From contig NC_089863.1 in assembly GCF_036373705.1 (NCBI RefSeq), positions 34,742,227-34,806,226 of the forward strand: a DNA stretch of 64,000 nt. Direction: 5' to 3'. This DNA is from Amia ocellicauda (lineage: Eukaryota > Chordata > Actinopteri > Amiiformes > Amiidae). This document shows positions 46,201 through 54,600 of the stretch, in pieces. Made by a program: the position numbers and the translations under genes. Under the pieces are notes generated by a model. That model searched no databases and was not told the DNA's origin. It saw only the letters and a program-made list of their open reading frames with translations. The first letter of the stretch is position 1; the number at the start of each line of letters is the position of its first letter.

Positions 46201-48014
46201 TTGTTGCTCACAACGACCAGTCTAATCCTGATGAGGTTTAACTTTTATATGTAAAACATGGTGATGTGTATGAGGCAAAAATAACTGACCAGTAAAAAGC
46301 AACACGTCATGGGAATAGTATCACAAATTTCCAGGTCTGCTTTTCTGAAATCGAACTTTTCAGAAATCCATATTTACATTGCGTTGAAATGCTCATCCAT
46401 AGAGGCAGCCTCTGTGTACAACTGTGTTCATAAGTATGTATGTACTGTACATATACAGCAGGGTGCTTATCAACTTAGTCACCCCTTTCAAACAACTGTG
46501 TAGTGGAATTTACTGCAAAGAAATGCTATATTCTTGGGTTAGCCTGATGTTTTCCAAAAGTATGTAGTTCAGTGCATTTCCTGGATCAGACTGGCTTTTA
46601 TTTTTGTTTTAATTGTATTTCTTCCCAGATCAGAGGGACTGTAGCTATGAACATAATCAGCTGTATTGTGGCGGGACTTGAGATTTTCCTTCTGTTTCTT
46701 GAACTGGCACTGGGTGACTGCTTCAGCCCCAGGAGGACCTATGATGGATACGGAAGCTATAGTAGTAATTATAAGGTGTGTATCAATGTGTCACGCAGTC
46801 TGCACGTAAGTTATGGTCACCAGCACAGTTCTACACCAAAAATATCCAACCTCTGGGGGATCCCTATTCAAGCAGAATTTACAGGTTACCCCTTAAATCA
46901 CAATCTTGTAAGGTTTGGGAGTCTTCAGAACTAGAAAGTTCTTGACATTACATATAGCAAGCCTGCATATTATTAATATACAGCTCTGAAAAAAATTAAG
47001 AGACCACTTTACATTGATTTCTGAACTTGGAATGGTCTCAATTTTTTCCAGAGCTGTATATCAATATAATATGTAAAAATGTATTTATTTATTTATTTAT
47101 TTATTTTAATTAATTTTTTTACAGGAGATGATTTGTGGGATCAAAGGGATTCTACTTGTGTTTTCTGCACTGCAGATCTGTGTGGCTGTTTCAGTCTTCG
47201 CCTTCGCCTGCAAGACTGTCATTTGCAATTCAGAGAACCAACCGGTACGACTATCACTGATCAGGGGTTGTATTTACATATCAGGACCAAACGGCACTGT
47301 ACTCACTGGAGCACTTTGGGATGGGATGTGATGGGGATTATAAATATTGCCTTTAGAGGCCCCAAGTGGCAATTCTGGTAAAGGTTGTGCCGGATCCAGC
47401 TGCTCTTGTACTGCTGGCTTTAGACAGGCGTTGGGTGTTCAGGTTGTTAGGATTTCCAGCATCATCAGATTCTCAGATTGTTACAATAGCTGGGCTGTGG
47501 GCATCTGGGTGTTGCATTGTGAGAAATAGTGGGAGTCGAGTGAATATTGAAGCTTTGATACCCTACAAGCTGGAGGACTCGTGAACGTCTCATTTCTCCT
47601 GAAGAAGCACAGAGATCATAGGAGTCGATTTCAGTACATGGTGATTCCAAATTAAGTTGAAAAAGGGAAAATTTGTTTGGAAAACTAAGACAGAACTATA
47701 TACTGTGTGTTTGTGTATAGAAAGAAAGAGATTATTCGATTATTCGATTTTTAACAGGAGGCGTAAAATGCATTTAAAGGTGTGTTGATGAGGGTGAGGC
47801 TGTGGGGGAGTAACAGGATGAGAAGTGACCACTGAGGTGAATGATCAATTCAAGTTTTTCTTCTCCCTTTTTCTTGTTTCAGCCTGTGTTTATTGTCCAG
47901 CAAATCGGAGGGCCTCGGAGACATCCTGAACGTGCCCAAGACTTCAGTGGGATTGACGTCCCTTTCCTGAACAGCGAAAGTGCATTCGACAGCCCCCCAC
48001 CCTATTCTGCATAA
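34301..48014 (+). CDS. MS4A-family tetraspan membrane protein, complete
   Basis: Coding exons: 34301-34486, 44394-44504, 45195-45251, 46629-46775, 47125-47244, 47883-48014; all join in frame with GT-AG introns, giving 250 residues, the usual MS4A size. The start ATG follows the acceptor at 34291 by 9 nt. Residues 1-62 are a cytoplasmic N-terminus ending in the KREPRPLG motif. TM1 (IMIGLIHLALGLILML) and TM2 (WLPFCAGAL into YILSGSIAIGA) follow, then TM3 with MNIISCIVAGLEIFLL and TM4 (IKGILLVFSALQICVAV). Cysteines fall in the large loop (GDCFSP) and after TM4. The C-terminus ends in a PPPYSA motif, a possible WW-domain ligand. MS4A proteins act in plasma-membrane or endosomal signalling complexes (CD20 is one). 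The first coding intron is about 9.9 kb and transposon-filled. Confidence 0.92.
35170..36390 (+). mobile_element. Tc1/mariner DD36E (Incomer-like) transposon, near intact
   Basis: Inverted termini CACTCACCTAAAGGATTATT (35170) and its complement ending GGTGAGTG (36390), flanked by TA on both sides, 1221 bp. The spacing between the second Asp and the Glu of its transposase is 36 residues, matching the DD36E group described as Incomer and not classical DD34E Tc1. It lies in MS4A intron 1, same strand as the gene. The good TIRs and an open transposase frame point to recent arrival. Confidence 0.9.
35318..36505 (+). CDS. Tc1/mariner transposase (DD36E), stop codon lost
   Basis: Uninterrupted from MGKKGDLSNF. 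Residues about 1-110 form the paired-type DNA-binding region with two HTH units. The catalytic triad is D155 (WSDES), D246 (FQQDNAPCH) and E283 (SPDLNPIE). It cuts and pastes its element at TA sites. The family sequence normally ends GGQTQY; here the codon at 36356-36358 is TGG, so translation would run 49 residues further through the 3' inverted repeat into the intron. This extension could impair activity. Start chosen as the first ATG after the 5' terminal region. Confidence 0.88.
   Translation: MGKKGDLSNFERGMVVGARRAGLSISQSAQLLGFSRTTISRVYKEWCEKGKTSSMRQSCWRKCLVDARGQRRMGRLIQADRRATLTEITTRYNRGMQQSICEATTRTTLRRMGYNSRRPHRVPLISTTNRKKRLQFAQAHQNWTVEDWKNVAWSDESRFLLRHSDGRVRIWHKQNENMDPSCLVTTVQAGGGGVMVWGMFSWHTLGPFVPIGHRLNATAYLSIVSDHVHPFMTTMYPSSDGYFQQDNAPCHKGRIISNWFLEHDNEFTVLNWPPQSPDLNPIEHLWDVVERELRSLDVHPTNLHQLQDAILSIWANISKECFQHLVESMPRRIKAVLKAKGGQTQYWYGVPNNPLGECISVSFTFRCRERSYHYLLPQFPLTDYYSMIKDRQGHL
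36400..37784. other. MS4A intron 1, possible LTR-like stretch
   Basis: On the minus strand a TATAAAG box lies near 37231 and an AATAAA near 34875, on either side of the Tc1 insertion. 34800-37690 could therefore be a large solo LTR split by the Tc1, but its ends were not defined. (AG)n runs at 37182-37214. No exon seen. Confidence 0.25.
37785..41010 (+). mobile_element. Unclassified DNA transposon, ~3.2 kb, decayed
   Basis: The outer ends are inverted: CCTAAGGCCAGGCACGTGCA (37780) against a complement at 40985-41012. A second, stronger inverted pair of about 95 bp lies inside (38503-38605 and 40745-40839; TTCCTGGGTAGTAAGTGTTA). Between them is a multi-part open reading frame on the plus strand. 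The superfamily is not recognised from motifs: no DDE signature was located with confidence. Inserted in MS4A intron 1. Confidence 0.65.
38789..40513 (+). pseudogene. ORF of the 3.2 kb transposon, broken
   Basis: A first part at 38789-38994 (CYVCC, later YKHCNKLWK, a zinc-binding look) ends at a GTAAGA donor. The second part resumes after TTTGTAG at 39169 with a WREPTDHSSNCYFC motif, followed by an acidic Ser-rich linker and TAA at 39621. The frame continues at about 39688-40242 (LFIDSSSRSLKAVLLHNGN, FPCYLCLWDSRDTKAHYH, PPLHIKLGLMKQ) to a stop, then shifts and runs to about 40513. The LCLWD/HYH cluster may be metal-binding. Proteins of this kind are multi-copy in fish genomes. Several stops and shifts make this copy inactive. 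Confidence 0.6.
41011..43209. other. MS4A intron 1, remaining part
   Basis: No exon recognised. (GTTT)n microsatellite at 43087-43118. Splice-like signals occur by chance; no supported internal exon between 34486 and 44394. Confidence 0.4.
43210..43642. mobile_element. Foldback MITE, ~430 bp
   Basis: About 90 bases at 43210-43305 (AGGTTATTCTAT, CAGCTCATTC) are repeated in inverted form at 43540-43635 (GAATGAGCTGGACATG, ATAGAATAACCT). The interior has no coding potential. Superfamily unknown. Confidence 0.6.
43985..44168 (-). repeat. tRNA-derived SINE
   Basis: Carries a B-box-like GGGTTCAAATCC on the minus strand (44108-44119) and the TTTAGCAGACACTCTTATCCAGG core near 44005. The layout matches tRNA-derived SINEs of fish. 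Located 225 bp before MS4A exon 2. Confidence 0.6.
46979..47059. mobile_element. 79-bp mini-MITE of the Tc1 relic family in an MS4A intron
   Basis: Both ends carry the ACAGCTCTG(G)AAAAAATTAA terminal repeat seen at 20226 and 59832, in inverted orientation with TA at the left, and only about 25 bp between them. It sits 65 bp upstream of exon 47125. Confidence 0.7.
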
Positions 48015-48222
48015 CTTGGGACTGAAACACTCGGCACCAACCTTTACATTTGGGTAATGCCAGCTGACGTAAAGGAAACCACTACAGTTGCACCTGTGCC
48101 TACCTTTTCTAATGATTTTCATGTTCATGTTTCTGTAATTTATTGCTCTTAGGGCTTGTTTTAGATGATTCTGAGAGAGAACGTGTCATGCTTTGTTTTT
48201 GTGGTACTATATGTTTGCTCAA

Positions 48223-48271
<49 letters not shown>

Positions 48272-48412
48272 ATATAATATATACATCATGCATAACATGG
48301 GAAATACCTGAGGGAGGCCCTGATGCAGCACTGGATAGATAAGGGATGATGATGATGATGATGATGAAAATGATAGATGTAAATGTACATGTTATAATCA
48401 AATACCATTTAA

Positions 48413-48673
48413 AATAAATACTATTCCACTGATATACTTTTTCTGTTCATTTTAGACTATTCTAGCCACTTTTAGTCTTGTATTGGACACCCTTTATTCT
48501 GTAATAAAAAGTCAGGGGAAAGCTGAACTGAAAAACTGATACATTCTTTATACGTCGTTACTAGTGTAAAAAGGAACCTCAAATTGCAATCAAAGAGCAC
48601 TGCTCTGGTCTAGTGACAGTAACTAATCTGTATGTACCTACTTTAAAACTGCACTTTTGAGAGTTACAATAAA
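48413..48673 (+). other. MS4A polyadenylation signals
   Basis: AATAAA at 48413-48418, 48503-48508 and 48668-48673, all within 0.7 kb of the stop codon. Alternative 3' ends are possible. An (AT)n/(GT)n run at 48228-48272 lies within the putative 3' UTR. Confidence 0.6.
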
Positions 48674-48702
48674 GCTTATTTTTCTGTTACAAATTGAATT
48701 TT

Positions 48703-48898
48703 ACAGTGAGGGGGAAAAAAGTATTTGATCCCCTGCTGATTTTGTACGTTTGCCCACTGACAAAGAAATGATCAGTCTATAATTTTAATGGTAGGTGTAT
48801 TTTAACAGTGAGAGACAGAATAACCACAAAAGAATCCAGAAAAACGCATTTCAAAAAAGTTATACATTGATTTGCAAGTTAATGAGGGAAATAAATAA
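48703..48898. mobile_element. Tc1-type terminal fragment
   Basis: CAGTGAGGG, GTATTTGATCCCCTGCTGAT and following sequence match the long inverted repeat of a common fish Tc1 family. Only one end is present, truncated by the C-rich element that follows. Confidence 0.65.
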
Positions 48899-48959
48899 TT
48901 TCTGCACCCCTCAGTGATTCGAAACCATCTCGTTCACCCATACACAAGCATTGTCCGTA

Positions 48960-50285
48960 ACATTCCACCTGCGCCCAGCAATCCCCGCAGCTGCAGGACG
49001 CTCCCCTGTCGTGTCTGGGTGACATACCGCTCCTTGCTCCCTCCCGCAGCCCACACCTACCCCGCTTGCTTCTCTCGCTCCCTCTTCTGCCGCTTTCCCC
49101 CTTGTTCCTGTCCCCTCATCCCCCTCTGCGGATTCCATGCTTTCATTGTTCCTGTCCTCCCTCCTTGTCTCGGTCTTCCAAGTGCTGTCCGCCCTGCCTG
49201 CTCCACAGCTACCCCCACCCCGGGCTCGTCCTCCATGTCTGCATCCTTTTCCTCTATCCCCCTCCCGTCTCCAAGCTGCCTACTGTCCTGCTGCTCAGAG
49301 TGGGCCACGTCCCACCCTAGGCCCTGATTTACTTTTCTGTTGCCCCGGCCACTTCCGTGACCCTGGCTCAAGCCCCGCAGTGCTGGCGGCGGTCTCCACC
49401 CTCCCAAGCCCCGGGTGACCCTTTCCCTTTGCTTCTACTGCCGCACTTCTACCCTCCCCCCTCCAACTGCTATGCTGTATTCTCCTCCCCCGTTCCACTA
49501 TCCCTCAGCCAGCTACACATCCACGGCATGGCTGTTACTCTGACTAGCCTCCTCAGGTTTCAGCACCCAATGACATAATCACCAGGACTGTCGATTGTGG
49601 CCCCATTTTCGTCACTTTACGAAAATAAATAAATACATTATTATTATTATTTCATAAAAATATAATATAACCTGACCCCAGAGCTTCAAACTGCACACAA
49701 TATCTATCTATCTTTTTCCACCTATCGCGACATCCACTACCTCGTCAAAGCCTGTGGCTGAGATGCGTGTCTGACAAAGGCTGACATTTCCAGTGCCTTC
49801 AGTCACTGCCCCCAACTCCTGACTCGTGGCACCTTTTCGGCTGGCAGCATCAATAAGATTTTCATCGCTCTCGTTGAGGCTCTGCGCTGGATTCCCTTTA
49901 CCAATCCCGCAAATCCCTTCTGTCTTGCACCTATTCTATGACTTCTCCTTGATCAATCCCCCCTCCCCCCTCCCCCCTTGCTCCCTCACCCCTTTCATGT
50001 CCATCTCCTCTGCCCTTGGCATGCCCCTCAGCCACGAGATGACGACCGGACTGTCTACGCACCAGGATTTCTTGGGCATCGTCCTCGATTCCCCTTCCTT
50101 CCCCGAGAGAAAATCAATTGCGTTTTCCAATAATTGGCCAGATATCACTCTTTCCTATCTCTTCTGCTCACTCTCGCATCCTCCATCCCTTCTCTCCATC
50201 AACACATTGCCTTCACGGCCAATTGCATCACTGAACTCAACATGTGGCTACTTCGGTGTTGTAAAACTTCTGAATATATGTAATT
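48960..50285 (+). mobile_element. DIRS-like (tyrosine recombinase-type) retroelement remnant
   Basis: A C- and T-rich block quite unlike its AT-rich neighbours. 48960-49560 encodes Pro/Ser/Cys-rich, gag-like sequence. 49740-49800 reads LTKADISSAF, an RT fingers motif of DIRS-type elements, and 50040-50110 reads a DFLGIVLDS motif from the RT thumb region. The catalytic YXDD segment is deleted. No recombinase domain is present. Confidence 0.5.
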
Positions 50286-50481
50286 GAAAAGGCACTACAC
50301 TAATGGTAACATTTGGAAGTAAATAAATATTTATTGCCATGTTTATTGTCTTTTTTTTAATAGCAAAGATGAGATCAAATGGAGCATTAGAGAAAAAAAA
50401 AGCATACTTTTAGTTATTAATTTTGGATCGGCATCATTGGCTGTGTAGAGGTGGACAGAGTAGTTATGAGTTCTCATCAAG

Positions 50482-51041
50482 TTAGAAGTCTATCCAGCCA
50501 AGTGACACAGTGGAGAAAGCAGGGTTATCCTGCAAATGTATGAGCGGATGAACTTCACAGGTATGCACCAGAATGTATGGCATTAACCAAGTACTAGCAT
50601 GAAAAATTGTGTTGTAAGCAAGGTGTGTTCGTGAAAGAAGTGTGTCCCATACAAAACAAGTTTCATAAATGTTCTTGGCCAGTTGGTCATTGAGGGTACT
50701 GTTGCTTTTGGTGACCAACCCCGAACTTAGAGTTGCCTGATGAGATATTTGAAATGCAGTCCCTGACCAGTAAGTATGATGCACATCTTGAATACCATGT
50801 TCAGCAATGTTTCTTAATAGTTTGATGATCCAGAAGTGGATACATATTGGCATACTTCATGAAATAGTGCATCACAGCAACATATGTTTCTGCTGGTAGT
50901 GAGAGGAAGTTCATTAAAATCTGCAGCAGCAATTTGAAAAGGCTTTGTAACTGTGACAGTTTGCATTGTTTTTTTAAGATGAGGGACAGGTGCCATCCAA
51001 CCTTGACAGTCATGCTTGACACTGCTTTCAGAATTCCTCAA
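50482..51041 (-). pseudogene. Gypsy integrase fragment
   Basis: The minus strand encodes, in two overlapping frames, a PFQIAAADFNELPL segment (start of the integrase core) and later NDQLAKNIYETC and HLAYNTIFHAST, the distal part of the Gypsy integrase core. The catalytic residues of the middle section are disrupted. No LTR is identified. Confidence 0.65.
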
Positions 51042-51139
51042 ATGTTCTTCAGTTTAATTCTTCAACTGTACTGACATGAAAGGTCAGTAATGGATACTGT
51101 TGGCATGAGTAAGGGTCTGGCAATATGGCAGCAGATACT

Positions 51140-51862
51140 AATGCAAAAAGTTAAACAAACACCTTATTATTAGATTCTACACATGCATTATGACCACTGA
51201 AAGGTGAAGTGAATAACACTGATAATCTCGTTATAATGGCACCTGTCAGTGGGTGGGATATATTAGGCAGCAAGTGAACATTTTTTCCTCAAAGTAGATG
51301 TGTTAGAAGCAGGAAAAATGGGCCAGCGTAAGGATCCAAGTGACTTTGACAAGGGCCAAATTGTGATGGCTAGACGACTGGGTCAGAGCATCTCTAAAAA
51401 TGCAGCTCTTGTGGGGTGTTCCCAGTCTGCAGTGGTCAGTACCTATCAAAAGTGGTCCAAGGAAGAAAAAGCGGTGAACCGGCGACAGGGTCATGGGCGG
51501 CCAAGGCTCACTGATGCACGTCGGGAGCGAAGGCTGGCCCGTGTGGTCCGATCCAACAGACGAGCTACTGTAGCTCAAATTGCTGAAAAAGTTAATGCTG
51601 GTTCTGATAGAAAGGTGTCAGAACACACAGTGCATTGCAGTTTGTTGCGTATGAGGCTGCGTAGCCGCAGACCAGTCAGGGTGCCCATGCTGACCCCTGT
51701 CCACTGCTGAAAGAGCCGACAATGGGCACGTGAGCATCAGAACTGGACCACGGAGCAATGGAAGAAGGTGGCCTGGTCTGATGAATCACGAGTTCAAGGT
51801 GTTGATTTGGCCTCCAAATTCCCCAGATCTCAATCCAATCGAGCTTCAATAATGTATGCCAA
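51140..51862 (+). mobile_element. Tc1-like transposon, internally deleted, at the IR1 arm 2 edge
   Basis: 5' untranslated part from about 51180, then a transposase N-terminus from 51324 ([14 protein letters not shown]), with two HTH units, to a stop at 51708. It continues in fragments to the WKKVAWSDES catalytic motif (51760-51785), which joins directly to sequence of the DLNPIE region (51815-51840); the middle of the catalytic domain is deleted. IR1 similarity starts inside this element (about 51740). Confidence 0.8.
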
Positions 51863-53105
51863 CATATGTCCTATTACACAACTTGGCATACGGTAGTAAT
51901 TTGGTGGTATTTAAAAAAAAAAAAAATTGGATTGGTGTAATCCATTGTGGGTCAGTATTGAGTCTATTTTTCATGATAAAGTATGTTTTTTAAAGGTCTT
52001 TTAAAGGTCTTATTTTTACCATCATGTTCTATTTACTGGAAACTTACATGTATTTGTGAAACCCTGCTGTATATCCTTGAAATGATCAATACAAACTGGA
52101 TTTTTTTCTTTGCTAATTTATAATCTCAGAAACAGTTTATAAACTTTAAAAGCAGATGCTTTTACAGTAAATGGGTTTGGTATTAAGTGTGGGTTTGTCA
52201 GTTTTGATTAGCAGGTGGGTCAGTTTGGATTTATTCCCCCGATTACTTTGATGTTTGTTTGTTTTTTACATATTCTGCCAGCGAAGACAGTGATGAGAGA
52301 GTTGCATGTTCAGGGAAGATCATTTATATCTGTAACCTTTTCTGAAAGCTCAGATATAATAATCCTAAGTATAACCTAAAGCAAAACATACTGTTGGTGT
52401 GGGCATTGGAGGAAAACTGGGAGTGGGCAGCATTTGTGGGGATTTTGGCATTTTTTGGATGGTGCAGATGTTCTGTTTTTTATTACGGGATCACAATCCA
52501 ACCATTATTAAAGCCAATTCCAGTGCTCTTTAGCACCCCAGCCTGTAGTTGGGATTGGTGGTATTGCAGCCAAAATCAGTAGGCAGAATTGGCAATACGC
52601 TCTGAATCAGGGGTGTCAGACTCCAGTCCTGGGGGCTGCAGTGTCTGCTGGATTTTGTTCCAGACCAGCTTGGCTCCTTAATTGCTTCCATGAAACAATT
52701 AGGCGTAACCAGACTCCTATATATAGCTTATAGCTGTAATTCTAAATAATGAAACATTTACCATATTGTATTATTTTTGCTCACAACAATACTTGACGTA
52801 ATTCAGTGCATAACCCCACAAGGCCGGCCTTTCAGAGAACATGTGTGGCATATTTTCAAACACATGCTTTATTTTTATTTTGGATTCATCTGGGATGCAC
52901 ATCATTAGTATTAAGTTAAACCAAAATGGTCTGTTTTTTGTAGGAACATTTCCAGAGCCTTGACAGACCTCAGAGGTAGTACAGAGAGAAACACAGAGCA
53001 CCTCACTGTTCCACTAATGTTAAGTGTGATTCATTTTGTGAATTGTCAAATGTCTGTGCAAAGCTCAAATGGTCTTCATAAATATATTTAAAATGTTTTT
53101 GTTAG

Positions 53106-53171
53106 GACTTGCAAGATACGGAAGATGAATCAAAGGTGCAGAGACAGGCAGCTACACTCACAGTGGCTGAG
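53106..53171 (+). other. Possible 66-nt exon upstream of the BTG exons
   Basis: Bounded by TGTTAG and GTGAGC, open in frame (DLQDTEDESKVQRQAATLTV). It does not match the expected upstream BTG exon, which should encode the HWYP segment. The mirror copy in arm 1 is at about 26889-26954. It could belong to another transcript. Confidence 0.3.
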
Positions 53172-53714
53172 GTGAGCGTTATCTAGTTTCATATTTTTTC
53201 TCTCCCCTCAACTGATCTGTCTTTCTGCACCCCCATCTCTCTTATTCATGTTTTTCACAATATGAGAGCAGAGTAAATCCTTGATATGATAGCTTTGATA
53301 TGATAGGAAGGTAAATAAGTGTCAGGAGGCAGTTACATAGGCAACCCTTTTGATAAACAGTCAATGCCACTGATATAGTAATACAGAGAATTCATATTAA
53401 ATATTAAATAAAAAGTTGTGGTTGCAAAAGTATTCAATCCCTTTGGTGTGGCAATCCTAAATGAATTCAACTGCACAAAATGACCTTAACAAGCCACACA
53501 ATTAGTGCAATGGCCTAAATACTTCTGCCAGCTTTCTACAATGTTTTATATTTCTTTACCATATTTCAGCTGTTAGCATCATGCTTTTCAGAGCTGTGCT
53601 GTGTGGTCCTCATGACCAAATAACTGCTGAGTTTCACATCCCTGTCCTGCAGCTGTAGTGGTCCTCCCAAGAGGTAAAGACACTTTCCTGAGGGCGGACT
53701 GTCTCTCCCCGCAG

Positions 53715-54213
53715 GTGCATCCGTGTGAACAGGTCTCAGTGGGACGACCCAGAGCTGCACCGGGCCTGTGAGGAGAGCAGGGTGCTGTACTGCGACCCAG
53801 GCTGCCATGGCCGCTCACTATGGGTCGACCCCGGAGAGGTGAGGTGCAGGTGAGTGTCTCTCTCTCCTTATTTCCCTTTCTTCCTTCTTGCTCTGGTCTT
53901 CTCTTGCGCTTGTTTTCAGCGCAGGGCATACACCCAGATTTCCATCCATCATGAACCATGCTGAACCTGCCATTTGTAACTGTCTGATTATTGCTCCAGG
54001 TATGGTGAGGACAATGACGCTTTTAAAGTGGAGAGTTTCCCCAGCAGCGGCGATGCTGACAATAAAGAGGACATAACTAAAGAAGGGACAAGCACTGTGG
54101 GGAAGGTGACCTCACACTACCACTCAGGCTCCTCCTCAGACGAAGAGAGCGGCACCCGGGACGCCCAGCACGCCCCCCCCGCCACCCCATCAGCCCAGTG
54201 TACCAGGCACTGA
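53715..54213 (+). pseudogene. BTG/TOB-family 3' exons (arm 2 copy)
   Basis: Exons 53715-53849 and 54000-54213, phase-compatible. Box A end (CIRVNRSQWDDPELHRACEE), box B (SLWVDPGEV), RYGEDNDAF, then the Ser-rich VTSHYHSGSSSDEES tail resembling BTG3/BTG4. The LPxELT start of box B is altered (GCHGRS). A run of eight C (54173-54180) precedes the present stop; one base of shift there would give a SPVYQ-like tail as in BTG3, suggesting a frameshift at the run. Upstream BTG-domain exons are absent. A partial gene, possibly not expressed. Confidence 0.72.
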
Positions 54214-54479
54214 GCCAGCGCTGTCACCTGTCCTCTGGATCTAGCGATAATATCGAGAGCACACACTTAAAGCAAGAAAAGTTGACAATTAACTACATGG
54301 ACAGATCTCCTCAGATAATTGTGAAAGTGTAATTGTCATTATTATTATTATTTAAGTATGTGTATGTCTGTATGTCTCAGGAAGACCCACATATGGTTAA
54401 ACCGGGGAGATTGTAAGGCATACATAATGTTTAATATAAGGGGGATTGTATGATGCATCAAGCCCAAACTGCTGGTGAA

Positions 54480-54600
54480 AACTGGTTCTTATCAGACCCT
54501 GTTCTTCTGGGTATCAGTGTGGAGCTGTATAGCGCAGTACCGTAGTGACCTCGTTTACACAGATACACAGGCAACGACATACAGTTCTTCACATGCATGG
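54480..54600 (+). repeat. Dispersed ~120 bp element, copy 4 (arm 2)
   Basis: Same segment as 25500-25625, about 270 bp after the BTG stop codon and in the same orientation as the gene. Confidence 0.6.

Noticed and set aside
48914..49498. Several Pro/Ser-rich open frames on both strands as a host gene
   Set aside because: Low-complexity C-rich composition opens all frames. RT motifs downstream point to a retroelement.
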